Assembly (NCBI GenBank): GCA_030431475.1
Contig: JAUIJD010000001.1
Coordinates: forward strand, 124,001 to 188,000
From: Verrucomicrobiia bacterium
GTDB lineage: Bacteria > Verrucomicrobiota > Verrucomicrobiia > Verrucomicrobiales > Akkermansiaceae
Direction: 5' to 3'
DNA: 64,000 bases
The notes beneath the pieces were generated by a model. That model saw only the letters and a list, made by a program, of their open reading frames with translations. It made no database searches and was not told the origin of the DNA. This document shows positions 16,200 through 25,887 of the stretch, piece by piece. The number at the start of each line of letters is the position of its first letter. Position 1 is the stretch's first letter. Made by a program: the position numbers and the translations under genes.

Positions 16200-16202
16200 A
16201 CC

Positions 16203-18152
16203 ATGTGCGGCATCGCCGGCTCCTTCTCCGCCCGTCCCCTTCCCGACAACCGGGAACCCGTTCTCAACCAGCAGCTCCAAGCCATCCTCCACCGCGGTCC
16301 GGACGCGCAGACGACCTGGCTCGACCGGGACAAGGGCATCGCCTTCGGGCACACCCGGCTCTCGATCAACGACCTCGAAGGGGGTGTCCAGCCGGTGCGC
16401 TCGTATGACGACCGCTTCGTCTCCACGGTCAACGGCGAGTTCTACAACTTCAAGTTCCACCGCTCGGTGCTGATGGCCGAGGGCCAGCGCTTCCGCACCA
16501 AGTCGGACTCCGAAATCGCGCTCGGCCTCTACCGCAAGCACGGGCTCGACTTCACCAAACACCTTCGCGGCGAGTTTGCCTTCGCCCTCTATGACCAGGA
16601 AAAGGACGAACTGCTCCTGGTCCGCGACCGCTGGGGGATTCGTCCGCTCTTCATCCACGTCCAGGACGGTCACACGATCCACTGGGGCTCCGAGGTGAAG
16701 TCGCTGATCGCCCACCCCGACATCCCGGCCGAGCTCGACGAGAAGGCCGGACTTCACCAGCTCATGCAGACCATCGCGCCGGGCATGAGCGCCTTCAAGA
16801 ACATCGAGTCGCTCTCCCCGGGTCACCTGCTGCGGATCGGGAAGAACGGCGACCGGCTCTCGATCGAGAAGATCAGGTACTGGGACCTCGATTTCCCCGA
16901 GGAAGGCGGCCACGACCAGCCCGAGAACGAGGAATACCACGTCGAGCGCATCCGCGAGGAGCTGACCCGTGCCGTCGTCCTCCGTCTCGAGGCCGACGTG
17001 CCCGTCGGCTGCTACCTCTCCGGCGGCATCGATTCCTGCTGCATCCTCGGTCTCGCCACCGGCGCCATGCAGTCCCCGGTGAAAGCCTTCACCATCGCCT
17101 TCGACAACGACGACTACGACGAGTCCGGTATCGCCCGTGAGATGGCGGAGTCGATGAATGCGGACCAGGAGATGATCACCCTCGCGGCGGATGATCTCTA
17201 CGGCCAGAACTACATCGACACCGTCTGGCACGCCGAGCGTACCTTCTACAACACGCTCGGCGTCGCGAAAAACCTGATGTCGAAGCGCGTCTGGGACTGC
17301 GGCTATCGCTGTGTCGTCACCGGCGAGGGTTCCGACGAGCTTTTCGCCGGCTACCCCGGGTTCAAGCGTGACATGTTCCTGCACGGGATCTCGCACGAGC
17401 CCGAACACATCCGCGCCGAGTACGCCCAGGCCCTCGAGAAGACCAACAAGCTCTTCAAGGGGGCGATCCTCTCGGAGAACGAGCGCCACCATCCGGCCTT
17501 CGACACGCTCTGCGGATTCACGCCGTCCTGGCTCCAGCCGTGGATGGAGACCCTCGACCTCGCGCGTCCCCTGCTCGACCCCGATGTCGCCCACGAGCTG
17601 CGCGACTACGATCCCATCGCCGAGATTGCCTCGCGCATCGACGGTTCGATGATGGAGGGACGCCACCCGCTCGACCGCGCACAGTACACCTGGGCGAAAT
17701 GCCAGCTCGAGGGTCAGATCCTCAACTGGGGCGGCGACCGGGTCGACATGGCCAACTCGATGGAGAGCCGCCCCGCTTTCCTCGACCACCACCTCGCCGA
17801 GGCGGCCTTCAAGGTGCCACCCCACTACCGCATCAAGGGCAACATCGAGAAGTACGTGCTGCGCGAGGCCGTCCGGGGGGTTCTGCCGGAGGTGCTCTAC
17901 AAGAGGGAGAAATTCGCCTTCATGGCGCCTCCCGCCCACACCGACGAGAAGAAGCGGGCACGCGTGCAGGAGCTCATCCACTCCTTCCTCAACCGCGAGG
18001 CCGTCTCCCGCTGCGGGATTCTCTCCCCCGACAAGGTGGAGGGATTCCTCAAGGACTACGAGACGGACACCGATCCGACCTCGCTCGTGCGCAAGGACGC
18101 CCTGCTCAACCACCTGCTCGGCCTCCACATTCTGCACGACCGGTTCTGCTGA
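16203..18152 (+). CDS. asnB: Asparagine synthetase (glutamine-hydrolysing)
   Basis: The 649-residue product begins MCGIAGSF, so Cys2 becomes the N-terminal nucleophile of the class II glutaminase domain (residues 2 to about 210; RGEFAFALYD, RDRWGIRPLF). The synthetase domain carries the PP-loop motif SGGIDS at residues 273-278, then VVTGEGSDELFAGYPGFKRDMF and NWGGDRVDMANSMESRPAFLDHHLAEAAF, as expected for ATP and aspartate binding. It is longer than the 554-residue E. coli enzyme, with the extra length at the C terminus and in linkers. AsnB-like enzymes can also act in secondary pathways, but gene context here gives no hint of that. Confidence 0.92.
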   Translation: MCGIAGSFSARPLPDNREPVLNQQLQAILHRGPDAQTTWLDRDKGIAFGHTRLSINDLEGGVQPVRSYDDRFVSTVNGEFYNFKFHRSVLMAEGQRFRTKSDSEIALGLYRKHGLDFTKHLRGEFAFALYDQEKDELLLVRDRWGIRPLFIHVQDGHTIHWGSEVKSLIAHPDIPAELDEKAGLHQLMQTIAPGMSAFKNIESLSPGHLLRIGKNGDRLSIEKIRYWDLDFPEEGGHDQPENEEYHVERIREELTRAVVLRLEADVPVGCYLSGGIDSCCILGLATGAMQSPVKAFTIAFDNDDYDESGIAREMAESMNADQEMITLAADDLYGQNYIDTVWHAERTFYNTLGVAKNLMSKRVWDCGYRCVVTGEGSDELFAGYPGFKRDMFLHGISHEPEHIRAEYAQALEKTNKLFKGAILSENERHHPAFDTLCGFTPSWLQPWMETLDLARPLLDPDVAHELRDYDPIAEIASRIDGSMMEGRHPLDRAQYTWAKCQLEGQILNWGGDRVDMANSMESRPAFLDHHLAEAAFKVPPHYRIKGNIEKYVLREAVRGVLPEVLYKREKFAFMAPPAHTDEKKRARVQELIHSFLNREAVSRCGILSPDKVEGFLKDYETDTDPTSLVRKDALLNHLLGLHILHDRFC

Positions 18153-18375
18153 GGCCGGACCGGCAAATCCTCGCCCCCCGCCCCGGACCGGCACTCGTGC
18201 CACCCCCGTCCGGGCGGGAGCAGCGGCGTACCCGCACGTCCATCGCTCAGGACCGGACAGCGCACCCGGTCCCGTGGACCGGCGAGCAAAGGGCTAAACC
18301 CCGGGATTCGGGAGGCCATTCCCTGTTTGAAACCCACCTGCGCCGGGCTTACCGGTGCCTCAAATCCCTGAACCC

Positions 18376-21300
18376 ATGCGATTTCTCGCGCTCTCCTGCC
18401 TCCTGCTGGCCTTCCCCGGCCTGCTTCCAGCCCAGTACACGCTCGTGCCCCGCACGACGACCGACCCGGGCTTCACCTACACCGCCAGCCCGGACGACTG
18501 GCGGGACATCAACGTCTACCAGCTCTTCACCGATCGATTCCACGACGGAGACAGCAGCAACAACAACGCCCGGACGATGCGCTCCGGCTCGTGGTGGACC
18601 TTCAACACCGCCTACGCGTCCGGTGACACGAGCGGCCGCTCCTGGTACAATACCGGCAACAGTGCCCAAGCCAACGACCGGCACCTCTGGCAGGGCGGCG
18701 ACTGGGAGGGCATCCGTCAGAAGATCCCCTACCTCCAGTCCATGGGCATCAAGGCCGTCTGGATTTCCAGCGTCCAGCGCGTCGAGCAGGGCGTGGACAA
18801 GCGCTTCACCCCCTACCACGCCTATCACCCCACCGATCTCTACGAGTGCGAGCCGATGTTCGGAGACTTCGCCAAGCTCAGGCAGCTGGTCGATGAACTC
18901 CACGCCGCCGGGATCTACGTGATTCTCGACGTCGTCCCGAACCACATGGCCGACCTCATTCGCGCCAATTCCGGCAACGAGAGCTACAACGCCTCCGCCA
19001 CCACCAGTGACATCAACTGGGCCGACGGCGTCCAGCACGCCCCTCCCTTCGACCGCCTCGACTGGTTCCACCCGCACGGCAACATCGGCAACTACGACGC
19101 CTACCCCGAGACGCAGTGGGGCGGCTTCAAGGGCACCGACGACATCAACACCGACCGGGCCGACGTGCAGGCCGAGCTCGCCAACGCGTTCAAGAACCTC
19201 ATCGAGGCCACCGACTGCGACGGCTTCCGCGTCGATGCGATCAAGCACGTCGACCACAACTGGATCAAGAGCTGGGCCACCGACATGCGCAACCACGCCG
19301 CCAGCCTCGGCAAGGACGACTTCCTCATCTTCGGCGAGTTGTTCAGCTTCGACGACAACTTCCACAGCTTCTTCACCCAGGACCAGGGCAGCGGATTCAA
19401 CTCCGCCATGTGGTTCACGATGATGAACACGATGAACGATGTCTTCGCCGGCAGCGGAGCCACCCAGAACCTCACCGGCCCGCTGGACAACATCTGGAAC
19501 AACAACCTCTTCGGCGCCGAGGCCGCCGCCCGTTCGATCGCGTTCATCGACAACCACGACGTCGACCGGATCTCCAAGAACTACACCACCTCCTGGGGTG
19601 ACATGCTGCGCCCCGCCATGGGCCTCCTCTACTGCGCCACGCCCGTGCCGACGCTCTACTACGGCACCGAGCACGGCTTCAACCAGGGCCAGGCGAACAA
19701 CAACCCCGGCGCGGACGACGGCGACTACCAGCGCGAGTGCATGATGGACTTCGGCTACCAGTGGGGCAACGCGCAGGGCGACAAGTTCAACGCCGCCAGC
19801 GGCATCAAGGACCTCATCGGCCAGCTCAATCTCGCCCGCGACCAGTACATCTGCCTCCGTCGCGGCAGCTTCGCCCAGCGCTGGCAGACGGGCGGACGCG
19901 GCATCTACGCCTTCACCCGGAGTTACGGAGACCAGGAGGCGCTCGTCATCCTCAACACCGATTGGGACAACCCGCAGAGCGCGACGCCCGCGGTCGGCAA
20001 GCCCGACGGTACGGTCTTCACCAACCTCCTGAACCCCGCCGAAACCGCAACGGTCAGCAGCGGCACGCTCAATCTCACGGTCCCCACGCGCGGACTCAAG
20101 GTCTTCGCGGCCGGAACCCCCAGCGCCAGCCTCATCATCTCCGGCACCGGCAACTACCCCGTCAGCGGCAGCATCCTGCCGACCGACGACATCTACATCG
20201 ACAGCAGCACCGGCCCCAAGGCAACCGCGGTGTCCGGCACGGTCCACTACACCACCGATGCCGGCGGCACCTGGCAAACCACGGCCCTTGCCCGCAACCC
20301 TTCCTTCGACACCCCTTCCACCGATGCATGGAATGCCAACCTCGGCCAGTTCCCGGCTTCCACCACCATCGACTACTACGTCACCTTCCAGGACGGCGAC
20401 ACCAACACCTACACGGACGACAACGGAGGGGCGTCCTACAGCCTGACGGTCTCGTCGCCTCCCGTCTTCGCCATCGACGGCCTGCTCGACAGTTCGAACT
20501 ACCTCGTCGCCGACAACGGCATGCGCATCTGGGCGGCGGTGAAGGGCTCCAAGCTCTACTTCGCCACCTGGTCCACCGAAGGCGGCAGCAACGACCACTT
20601 CCTGCTCTGCACCGACAGCTTCGGAAACCCCGAGCCGCACCCGTGGTCCAAGGCCGGCGATCTCAACTTTTACTTCGCCGGCTGGCCGTGGCTCGCCGCT
20701 GACGACACCTACCACGCCCTCAACAATCCCGGCGCCTCCGGCTCGTCGGCGATGGGCTCCGGCGGCGACGTCGTCGAAGGTGAGATCGACCTCGTCGAGG
20801 CCTTCGGATCGGTGCCCGAGATCCTCTACTTCTCCGCCTTGTCCTACGGGGACTCCGACGGCGACGGGATCAACGGCCAATGCCCCGCCGCATGGGACCC
20901 GGACGACAACCTCACCACGCCCGAATATGCGGCGGTCCGGGTCGATTCCATTCGCGACGAGGATCTCGACGGGCACCACGACGCCGGTGCTCCGACCTTC
21001 GAGAGCGCCGCCGACGGCGACTGGACCGACGCCAACTACGGACTTCGCCGCTTCTTCCTCGACGAACCCTCCGGTGAAACCGCCAGCCTCTCCTTCCGCT
21101 TCACGCCCAACGCCAATCCCGCGGAAAGCGTCACGGACGTCGAACTCATCACCAACCTCAACCGACGGGATCACGCGGTGATCCAGGAGGACCGGGACAC
21201 CGTGACCACGGCTTCCAGCACCTACTTCCGCGCCTACCCGATGGCAGAGGCCGCGGGGGTCTGGAGTGTCACCGTGCCGGTCGAAAAATGCGGCGTCTAT

Positions 21301-23634
21301 CGGGCCACGGTGCGATATCGACTGGATGGCGAGGTCCACTACTTCACCGACAACGGCCTGCGCCGCGATCTGGCGATCGTGGTCTCTCCCGACAAGGCAC
21401 TTGAGGTGAACATGTACGAGGTCAACCCGGCCATCGTCGAGGCCACTTCCGACACCGAGTCGGGCCGCTCGACCTTCCGCGACCTCTGGATGGCCAACAC
21501 GGACCGCCCCGACGTCGTCAATACCGACCACTTCACCGGCCTCGGCGTCAACATGCTGTGGCTTCAGCCCATCCACCCGATCGGCTTCGAAGCCCGCGGG
21601 ATCGATCCCGACACCGGCCAACCCTACGAGCCCGGTTCGCCCTACGCGGTCCGCGACTATTGGAAGATCGCCTCGGCACTGGGAGCCGACAACACCGAGT
21701 CCGGAGCGATGAGCGAATTCCAGACCGCTGTGGCCGAGTTCGACGCCGCCGGCATCGGTGTGATGATGGACGGCACCTTCAATCATTCGGCGCCCGATGC
21801 CGTGCTCGGCGCGGGGGCGGTCGATCTCTTCCCGTGGGCCACCTCCCCCGACACCGAGATCCGCAACCAACGGCCGCAATGGTACTCGAAGGAGGACAAC
21901 TTCCTGCTGCCGGCCTCCAACGCGGGCGAGATCGCCGTCGCTCCGGACCGCTCGGACTTCGGGAAATGGACCGATGTCCGCGACTTCTATTTCGGCAACT
22001 ACGACACCCTGGTCAAATACCCGTCCGAATCCCACAAGCAGGAGTTCCTTCTCGAACGCGACGCGCTGGAGCCCCTCCTGCCCGACACCGAGGAGCTGTG
22101 GGAGTATTTCGCCTATTATCCCCTCTACTGGCTCGACAAGACCGGCCACCCGGCGGGAACGCCGGCGTCCGAGTCCCACAAGGGGATCGACGGCCTCCGC
22201 TGTGACTTCGCCCAGGGACTGCCGTCGGAGTTCTGGGAGTACTGCATCAACAAGACCCGCTCGCGGAAGTGGGACTTCCTGTTCATGGCCGAGTCTCTCG
22301 ACGGCTACCGTGAGATCGGTTCGGACAAACGCCACGGCGTCGGCTACCGCTCGGCCCGCCACTTCGACATTCTCAACGAGAACATCGTCTTCCACTGGCG
22401 GGACACCCACTTCGACTACCCCGCCAACGGCCCCGGAACCGGAGGGGCGGGCAACCGCTCGGCGCTTGCCACCTACGACGCCTACTCGAACCGGCGCGAA
22501 GCCTACGAAGGCGTGGTCCTGCTCAACAACCTCACCTCCCATGACGAGGTCTTCCCCGCCAACGACGGCTACGAGATGCTGCAGGCCTACGCCCAGCTGG
22601 GCGCCCTCGACGGCATTCCGATGCTGATGTACGGCCAGGAGGCCGGGGCTCAGAACGACTTCGCCACCTACGCCTTCTCCGGCATCGCCAACTCGGACCG
22701 CAACTTCGCCCGCTACGAACTGAACTTCGGAAAATCGATCCCGAACTTCAAACGCTGGAATGCGATGACCTCCGTCTGGACCCACCGGGACTGGACGCTC
22801 CAGGCGCTCTACGGCCGGATCAACCGCGCACGCCTGCTCAGCCCCGCGCTGCGTGGAAAGAACGAGTATGTCCTCGACCGCACCGGCGGCCTCGGTCGCG
22901 ATCCCGACATCTTCGCCGTCGCGAAGTTCGAGGAGGCGGGCCTCCCGCCCTCCCAGCAGCAGGTTGTGTTCGCGTTCGCCAACACCGACTACGTCGACGA
23001 CAGCAACCGCAGCGCGACCTTCGATCTGACGCCCCCCCAGTTCGGGATCGAGTCCGGCGCGAACTACAACGTGGTCGACCTTCTGGCCACGGACCCCACT
23101 GCCTTCCTCTGGGGCAGCGACCTGTCCGGAGCCGACCTGCTGGCCGGCGGCCTTCCCATCACCCTCGACCAACCGGTCACCGGCATGGGTCAGGCCACCT
23201 ACCTGCGGCTCGTCGACACCAGCGTCCCGCTGGACACCGACCTGGACGGCATGCCCGACGCCTGGGAGAGCGCCAACGGCCTCGATCCGCTCGACCCGGC
23301 GGACGGTGCCGACAACGACGACGGAGACAACCTGAGCAACCTGGAGGAATTCCTGTCGGGCACCGACCCTCAGGATCCGAACTCGCGGTTGAAGGTCGCC
23401 AGCGCCTCCCGAACCGCCACCGGGCTTGAACTGGTCTGGACCAGCGCCCCCGGGCTGACCTACGGCATCGAGTTCAGCGACGCCCTCGGAAGCTGGCAGC
23501 CCGTCCTCGACGGATCCTCCGCCCCGCTCGAGATCCCGGGCGATTCCGGGCCCACCACGACGCACGAAATCCCGCTGGACTCGCCTCCCGCCCCCGCTCG
23601 GCGCTTCTATCGAATCGTCCTCTTCGGTCCCTGA
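18376..23634 (+). CDS. Giant secreted protein with two GH13 alpha-amylase domains
   Basis: From ATG 18376 the protein has 1,752 residues: signal peptide (1-22), a first GH13 barrel (about 30-480), a beta domain (about 570-680), a DOMON/glucodextranase-like domain (about 690-860), a second E-set plus GH13 barrel (about 900-1530), and a C-terminal calcium-repeat segment (about 1610-1665, DTDLDGMPDAWESANGLDP) with a final beta module. Barrel 1 keeps D185 (DVVPNH), nucleophile D287 (GFRVDAIKH), acid E321 (FGELF) and D395 (DNHD). Barrel 2 keeps D1132 (DGTFNH), D1277 (GLRCDF), E1306 (MAESLD) and D1390 (SHDE). Both look catalytically complete. It probably degrades starch-like glucans outside the cytoplasm; the division of labour between barrels is unknown. 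Confidence 0.88.
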   Translation: MRFLALSCLLLAFPGLLPAQYTLVPRTTTDPGFTYTASPDDWRDINVYQLFTDRFHDGDSSNNNARTMRSGSWWTFNTAYASGDTSGRSWYNTGNSAQANDRHLWQGGDWEGIRQKIPYLQSMGIKAVWISSVQRVEQGVDKRFTPYHAYHPTDLYECEPMFGDFAKLRQLVDELHAAGIYVILDVVPNHMADLIRANSGNESYNASATTSDINWADGVQHAPPFDRLDWFHPHGNIGNYDAYPETQWGGFKGTDDINTDRADVQAELANAFKNLIEATDCDGFRVDAIKHVDHNWIKSWATDMRNHAASLGKDDFLIFGELFSFDDNFHSFFTQDQGSGFNSAMWFTMMNTMNDVFAGSGATQNLTGPLDNIWNNNLFGAEAAARSIAFIDNHDVDRISKNYTTSWGDMLRPAMGLLYCATPVPTLYYGTEHGFNQGQANNNPGADDGDYQRECMMDFGYQWGNAQGDKFNAASGIKDLIGQLNLARDQYICLRRGSFAQRWQTGGRGIYAFTRSYGDQEALVILNTDWDNPQSATPAVGKPDGTVFTNLLNPAETATVSSGTLNLTVPTRGLKVFAAGTPSASLIISGTGNYPVSGSILPTDDIYIDSSTGPKATAVSGTVHYTTDAGGTWQTTALARNPSFDTPSTDAWNANLGQFPASTTIDYYVTFQDGDTNTYTDDNGGASYSLTVSSPPVFAIDGLLDSSNYLVADNGMRIWAAVKGSKLYFATWSTEGGSNDHFLLCTDSFGNPEPHPWSKAGDLNFYFAGWPWLAADDTYHALNNPGASGSSAMGSGGDVVEGEIDLVEAFGSVPEILYFSALSYGDSDGDGINGQCPAAWDPDDNLTTPEYAAVRVDSIRDEDLDGHHDAGAPTFESAADGDWTDANYGLRRFFLDEPSGETASLSFRFTPNANPAESVTDVELITNLNRRDHAVIQEDRDTVTTASSTYFRAYPMAEAAGVWSVTVPVEKCGVYRATVRYRLDGEVHYFTDNGLRRDLAIVVSPDKALEVNMYEVNPAIVEATSDTESGRSTFRDLWMANTDRPDVVNTDHFTGLGVNMLWLQPIHPIGFEARGIDPDTGQPYEPGSPYAVRDYWKIASALGADNTESGAMSEFQTAVAEFDAAGIGVMMDGTFNHSAPDAVLGAGAVDLFPWATSPDTEIRNQRPQWYSKEDNFLLPASNAGEIAVAPDRSDFGKWTDVRDFYFGNYDTLVKYPSESHKQEFLLERDALEPLLPDTEELWEYFAYYPLYWLDKTGHPAGTPASESHKGIDGLRCDFAQGLPSEFWEYCINKTRSRKWDFLFMAESLDGYREIGSDKRHGVGYRSARHFDILNENIVFHWRDTHFDYPANGPGTGGAGNRSALATYDAYSNRREAYEGVVLLNNLTSHDEVFPANDGYEMLQAYAQLGALDGIPMLMYGQEAGAQNDFATYAFSGIANSDRNFARYELNFGKSIPNFKRWNAMTSVWTHRDWTLQALYGRINRARLLSPALRGKNEYVLDRTGGLGRDPDIFAVAKFEEAGLPPSQQQVVFAFANTDYVDDSNRSATFDLTPPQFGIESGANYNVVDLLATDPTAFLWGSDLSGADLLAGGLPITLDQPVTGMGQATYLRLVDTSVPLDTDLDGMPDAWESANGLDPLDPADGADNDDGDNLSNLEEFLSGTDPQDPNSRLKVASASRTATGLELVWTSAPGLTYGIEFSDALGSWQPVLDGSSAPLEIPGDSGPTTTHEIPLDSPPAPARRFYRIVLFGP

Positions 23635-23682
23635 TCCGACCTTGATGCACGAACCGCCCTCCCGGGCTCGTATCTGCCCGGA

Positions 23683-24372
23683 ATGATGAACACCCTGCTA
23701 CCCTCAAGCCTGCTCGCGCTGACCGGCACCCTGATTCTCTCGGCCGCCGAGCCGATTCCGCTCTTCAACGGCGAGAACCTCGACGGCTGGCATGCCGACG
23801 TGCCGGCCGCCGACCAGAAGGAGAACAAGAATCCGAGCTTCATCGTCCGAGACGGCAAGCTCGTCTCGCTCGGCAAGCCCCCGGGGCACCTCATCACCGA
23901 CGCGGAGTACGGCAATTACAAGCTGGAGGTCGAGTACCGCTTCAGCGGGAAGCCCGGCAACTGCGGGGTCCTCGTTCACGCGTCGAAACCGCGTGCCCTC
24001 TACGGGATGTTCCCCCAGTCCATCGAGGTCCAGATGATGCACCGCAACGCCGGCGATTTCTGGTGCATTCAGGAGAACATCGAGGTCCCCGACATGGAGA
24101 AACGCCGCCCGAGGAAGGACGGACAGAAGTTCGGCGGAGGTCCCAAGGACGCGCGCCGCATCCTCAATCTCACCGACGACTCGGAAAAGCCGCTCGGTGA
24201 ATGGAACACGATGACCATCGAGGCACGCGGCGATGAAGTGATCGTCCACGTGAACGGCGACCTCGTGAACCACGGCAAGAATGCCAGCGCCGAGAAGGGC
24301 CACATCGCCCTCCAGGCGGAAGGGACGGAGGTCGAATTCCGCAAGGTGATCCTGACACCTCTCGGCGACTGA
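23683..24372 (+). CDS. Secreted DUF1080 (3-keto-disaccharide hydrolase) protein
   Basis: The 229-residue product has a signal peptide (residues 1-22, SLLALTGTLILSAAEP) and one concanavalin-like beta-sandwich of the DUF1080 family. Its landmarks are PLFNGENLDGWHAD, the GHLITDAEYGNYKLEVEYRFSG core, NCGVLVHAS, PQSIEVQMMHRNAGDFW and GEWNTMTIEARGDEVIVHVNGDLVNHG. Members of this family occur in large numbers in Verrucomicrobiota and Planctomycetota; some hydrolyse 3-keto-glycosides. It follows the tandem amylase by 48 bases in the same direction, so a joint role in saccharide use is plausible. The preceding Met codon doubles (MMN), so the start may be three bases later. Confidence 0.87.
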   Translation: MMNTLLPSSLLALTGTLILSAAEPIPLFNGENLDGWHADVPAADQKENKNPSFIVRDGKLVSLGKPPGHLITDAEYGNYKLEVEYRFSGKPGNCGVLVHASKPRALYGMFPQSIEVQMMHRNAGDFWCIQENIEVPDMEKRRPRKDGQKFGGGPKDARRILNLTDDSEKPLGEWNTMTIEARGDEVIVHVNGDLVNHGKNASAEKGHIALQAEGTEVEFRKVILTPLGD

Positions 24373-24385
24373 GCCGCTCGGCGGA

Positions 24386-25105
24386 TCAGCGTACCGAGAT
24401 GTCGCGGTAGCCCTTCATCATGACCCGGCGTCCGGAGCGGTCCAGGGTCGCCACTTGGAGCACACGCTTCTTGCCGGGATGGGACCAATTGCTGGTCGCC
24501 ACCTGGACCCACTGACCATTCCGTTTGCAGAAGGCCTGCATGGCGGAGGCGTTGCGCTCCCCGACGGGCGGATCCTCGATCACCGTCTGCTTGTCGGCCG
24601 GGCAGTCGAACACCTTCCCTTCGAGCTTCAGACGGAGAACGGCGCCGGTCAGATTGAGCACCTTGAGCGAGCCCTTCGGGAAACGCGCGACCGCGTCATC
24701 CACCACGTGAACCCGCGCCGGTTTTCCTTCGGACGGCGCTTCGAACACGAACACGCACGATTGAAGGCCGTCCGGAACGATCACCTTCCCGAGGGCACCG
24801 CCCCCCTGCCCTTCCTTCGGCGTCTCCGCGCTGCCGGAGAAGGTCACCTCACCCCCCTCGACCTGGAGCGTCTCCGACTTGTGATTCAAGAAGGTCTTCA
24901 CCTGAAGCTCACAAGCGTCGGTCTTGCCCGAACTGTCGTGGGCGAAGACCGCCGTCTCCGGATAGCCCGAGGCCAGTGAAAGGCAGCGGACTTCGACCGG
25001 ACGGGCCGCCTCGGACACCATCGTGAACGAGGCGAAGACAAGGGCCGGGAGGGTGACACGGATGGCTCGTGAGAGCATGGGGAGCGTTTTCATGGCTGGG
25101 TTCAT
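24386..25105 (-). CDS. Secreted protein of unknown family, paralogue B
   Basis: From the ATG at 25105 the product has 239 residues with a signal peptide (ALVFASFTMVSEA). I do not recognise the family. It shares a strongly conserved C-terminal half with the next gene upstream: FPKGSLKVLNLTG, then VIEDPPVGERNASAMQAF, then SHPGKKRVLQVA and GYRDISVR at the end. The N-terminal half (RCLSLASGYPE, TFLNHKSETLQVEGGEVTFSG) aligns more loosely. No catalytic motif or transmembrane segment beyond the signal is evident. It ends the minus-strand unit headed by Verru_Chthon protein A, 60 bases after its paralogue. Confidence 0.75.
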   Translation of the reverse strand: MNPAMKTLPMLSRAIRVTLPALVFASFTMVSEAARPVEVRCLSLASGYPETAVFAHDSSGKTDACELQVKTFLNHKSETLQVEGGEVTFSGSAETPKEGQGGGALGKVIVPDGLQSCVFVFEAPSEGKPARVHVVDDAVARFPKGSLKVLNLTGAVLRLKLEGKVFDCPADKQTVIEDPPVGERNASAMQAFCKRNGQWVQVATSNWSHPGKKRVLQVATLDRSGRRVMMKGYRDISVR

Positions 25106-25165
25106 TGGGGTACGAAACTCCCTCGCCCCATCCAGGGCGCACCGGAAAACCACGGCCGACGGACC

Positions 25166-25885
25166 TCAATCCCGAACCGCGATGTCCCTGATGCCCCGAA
25201 TCTCGATGTTGCGCGAGGAAGGGTTGAAGAACGCGATCTGCAGCACCCGCTTCTTCCCGGGGTGAGGCCAGAGCCCGGAACCGATACGCTGCCACTTCTC
25301 GTCGCGAAAGATGAAGGCCTGCATGGCCGAGGAGTTCCGATCCCCGACGGGTGGATCCTCGATGACCCGGGTCGCCGAGGGCTTCAGGTCGTAGCGCTGT
25401 TTCTCCAGCATCAACCGGATGGGAGTGGGGCTGAGGTTCATCACCTTCAAGGATCCCCGCGGAAACTCCCGGGGAGAGTCCTCCACCGGAAGCACCCGGT
25501 ACGGCGGATCCCCATCGTCCCCGGTGCCGGGCACGAACATCAGGATCGCCGAACGCAGATCGTCGGCCACCTTCACCTTCGCCATCACCTTCTTCGAATC
25601 CTTCACACTCGCGGGGTCGGGATCCGTGGTGAAGATGACCCGACTCCCGTACAGGGGGATCGAGTCGATCTGATGGTTCAAATAGTTGCGGACCTCGACC
25701 GGAACGCCGTCGGTCGGATTCTCCGCGGCAATGGCCGTGTGGGCGTAGAGTTCCGGGATCGAGCCGTCGATCTGGAAGGACAGGCAACGCGCCTTGAGGG
25801 AGCGCACCGACTCACCCTCCTGAGCGATCAGCGGCACCGTCAATGCGGCGATCACGAGGGCGGACGTGGCGAAAAATCGGATCAT
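25166..25885 (-). CDS. Secreted protein of unknown family, paralogue A
   Basis: The ATG at 25885 lies two bases after the stop of Verru_Chthon protein A, so translation is probably coupled; longer frames reach into that gene and are not real. The 239-residue product has a signal peptide (FFATSALVIAALTVPLIAQ) and resembles the downstream gene: RCLSFQIDGSIPELYAHTA, YLNHQIDSIPLYGSRVIF, FPRGSLKVMNLS, VIEDPPVGDRNSSAMQAF, HPGKKRVLQIA and IRGIRDIAVRD. Tandem duplication is the simplest origin. I do not recognise the family; association with the pilin-like cassette suggests a surface or secretion role. Confidence 0.78.
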   Translation of the reverse strand: MIRFFATSALVIAALTVPLIAQEGESVRSLKARCLSFQIDGSIPELYAHTAIAAENPTDGVPVEVRNYLNHQIDSIPLYGSRVIFTTDPDPASVKDSKKVMAKVKVADDLRSAILMFVPGTGDDGDPPYRVLPVEDSPREFPRGSLKVMNLSPTPIRLMLEKQRYDLKPSATRVIEDPPVGDRNSSAMQAFIFRDEKWQRIGSGLWPHPGKKRVLQIAFFNPSSRNIEIRGIRDIAVRD

Positions 25886-25887
25886 GT

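Noticed and set aside
18349-23565. 1,738-codon open frame on the minus strand
   Set aside because: It is antisense to the tandem-GH13 gene, which has clear catalytic motifs and a signal peptide. The reverse frame is an Asp/Val/Gly-rich shadow.
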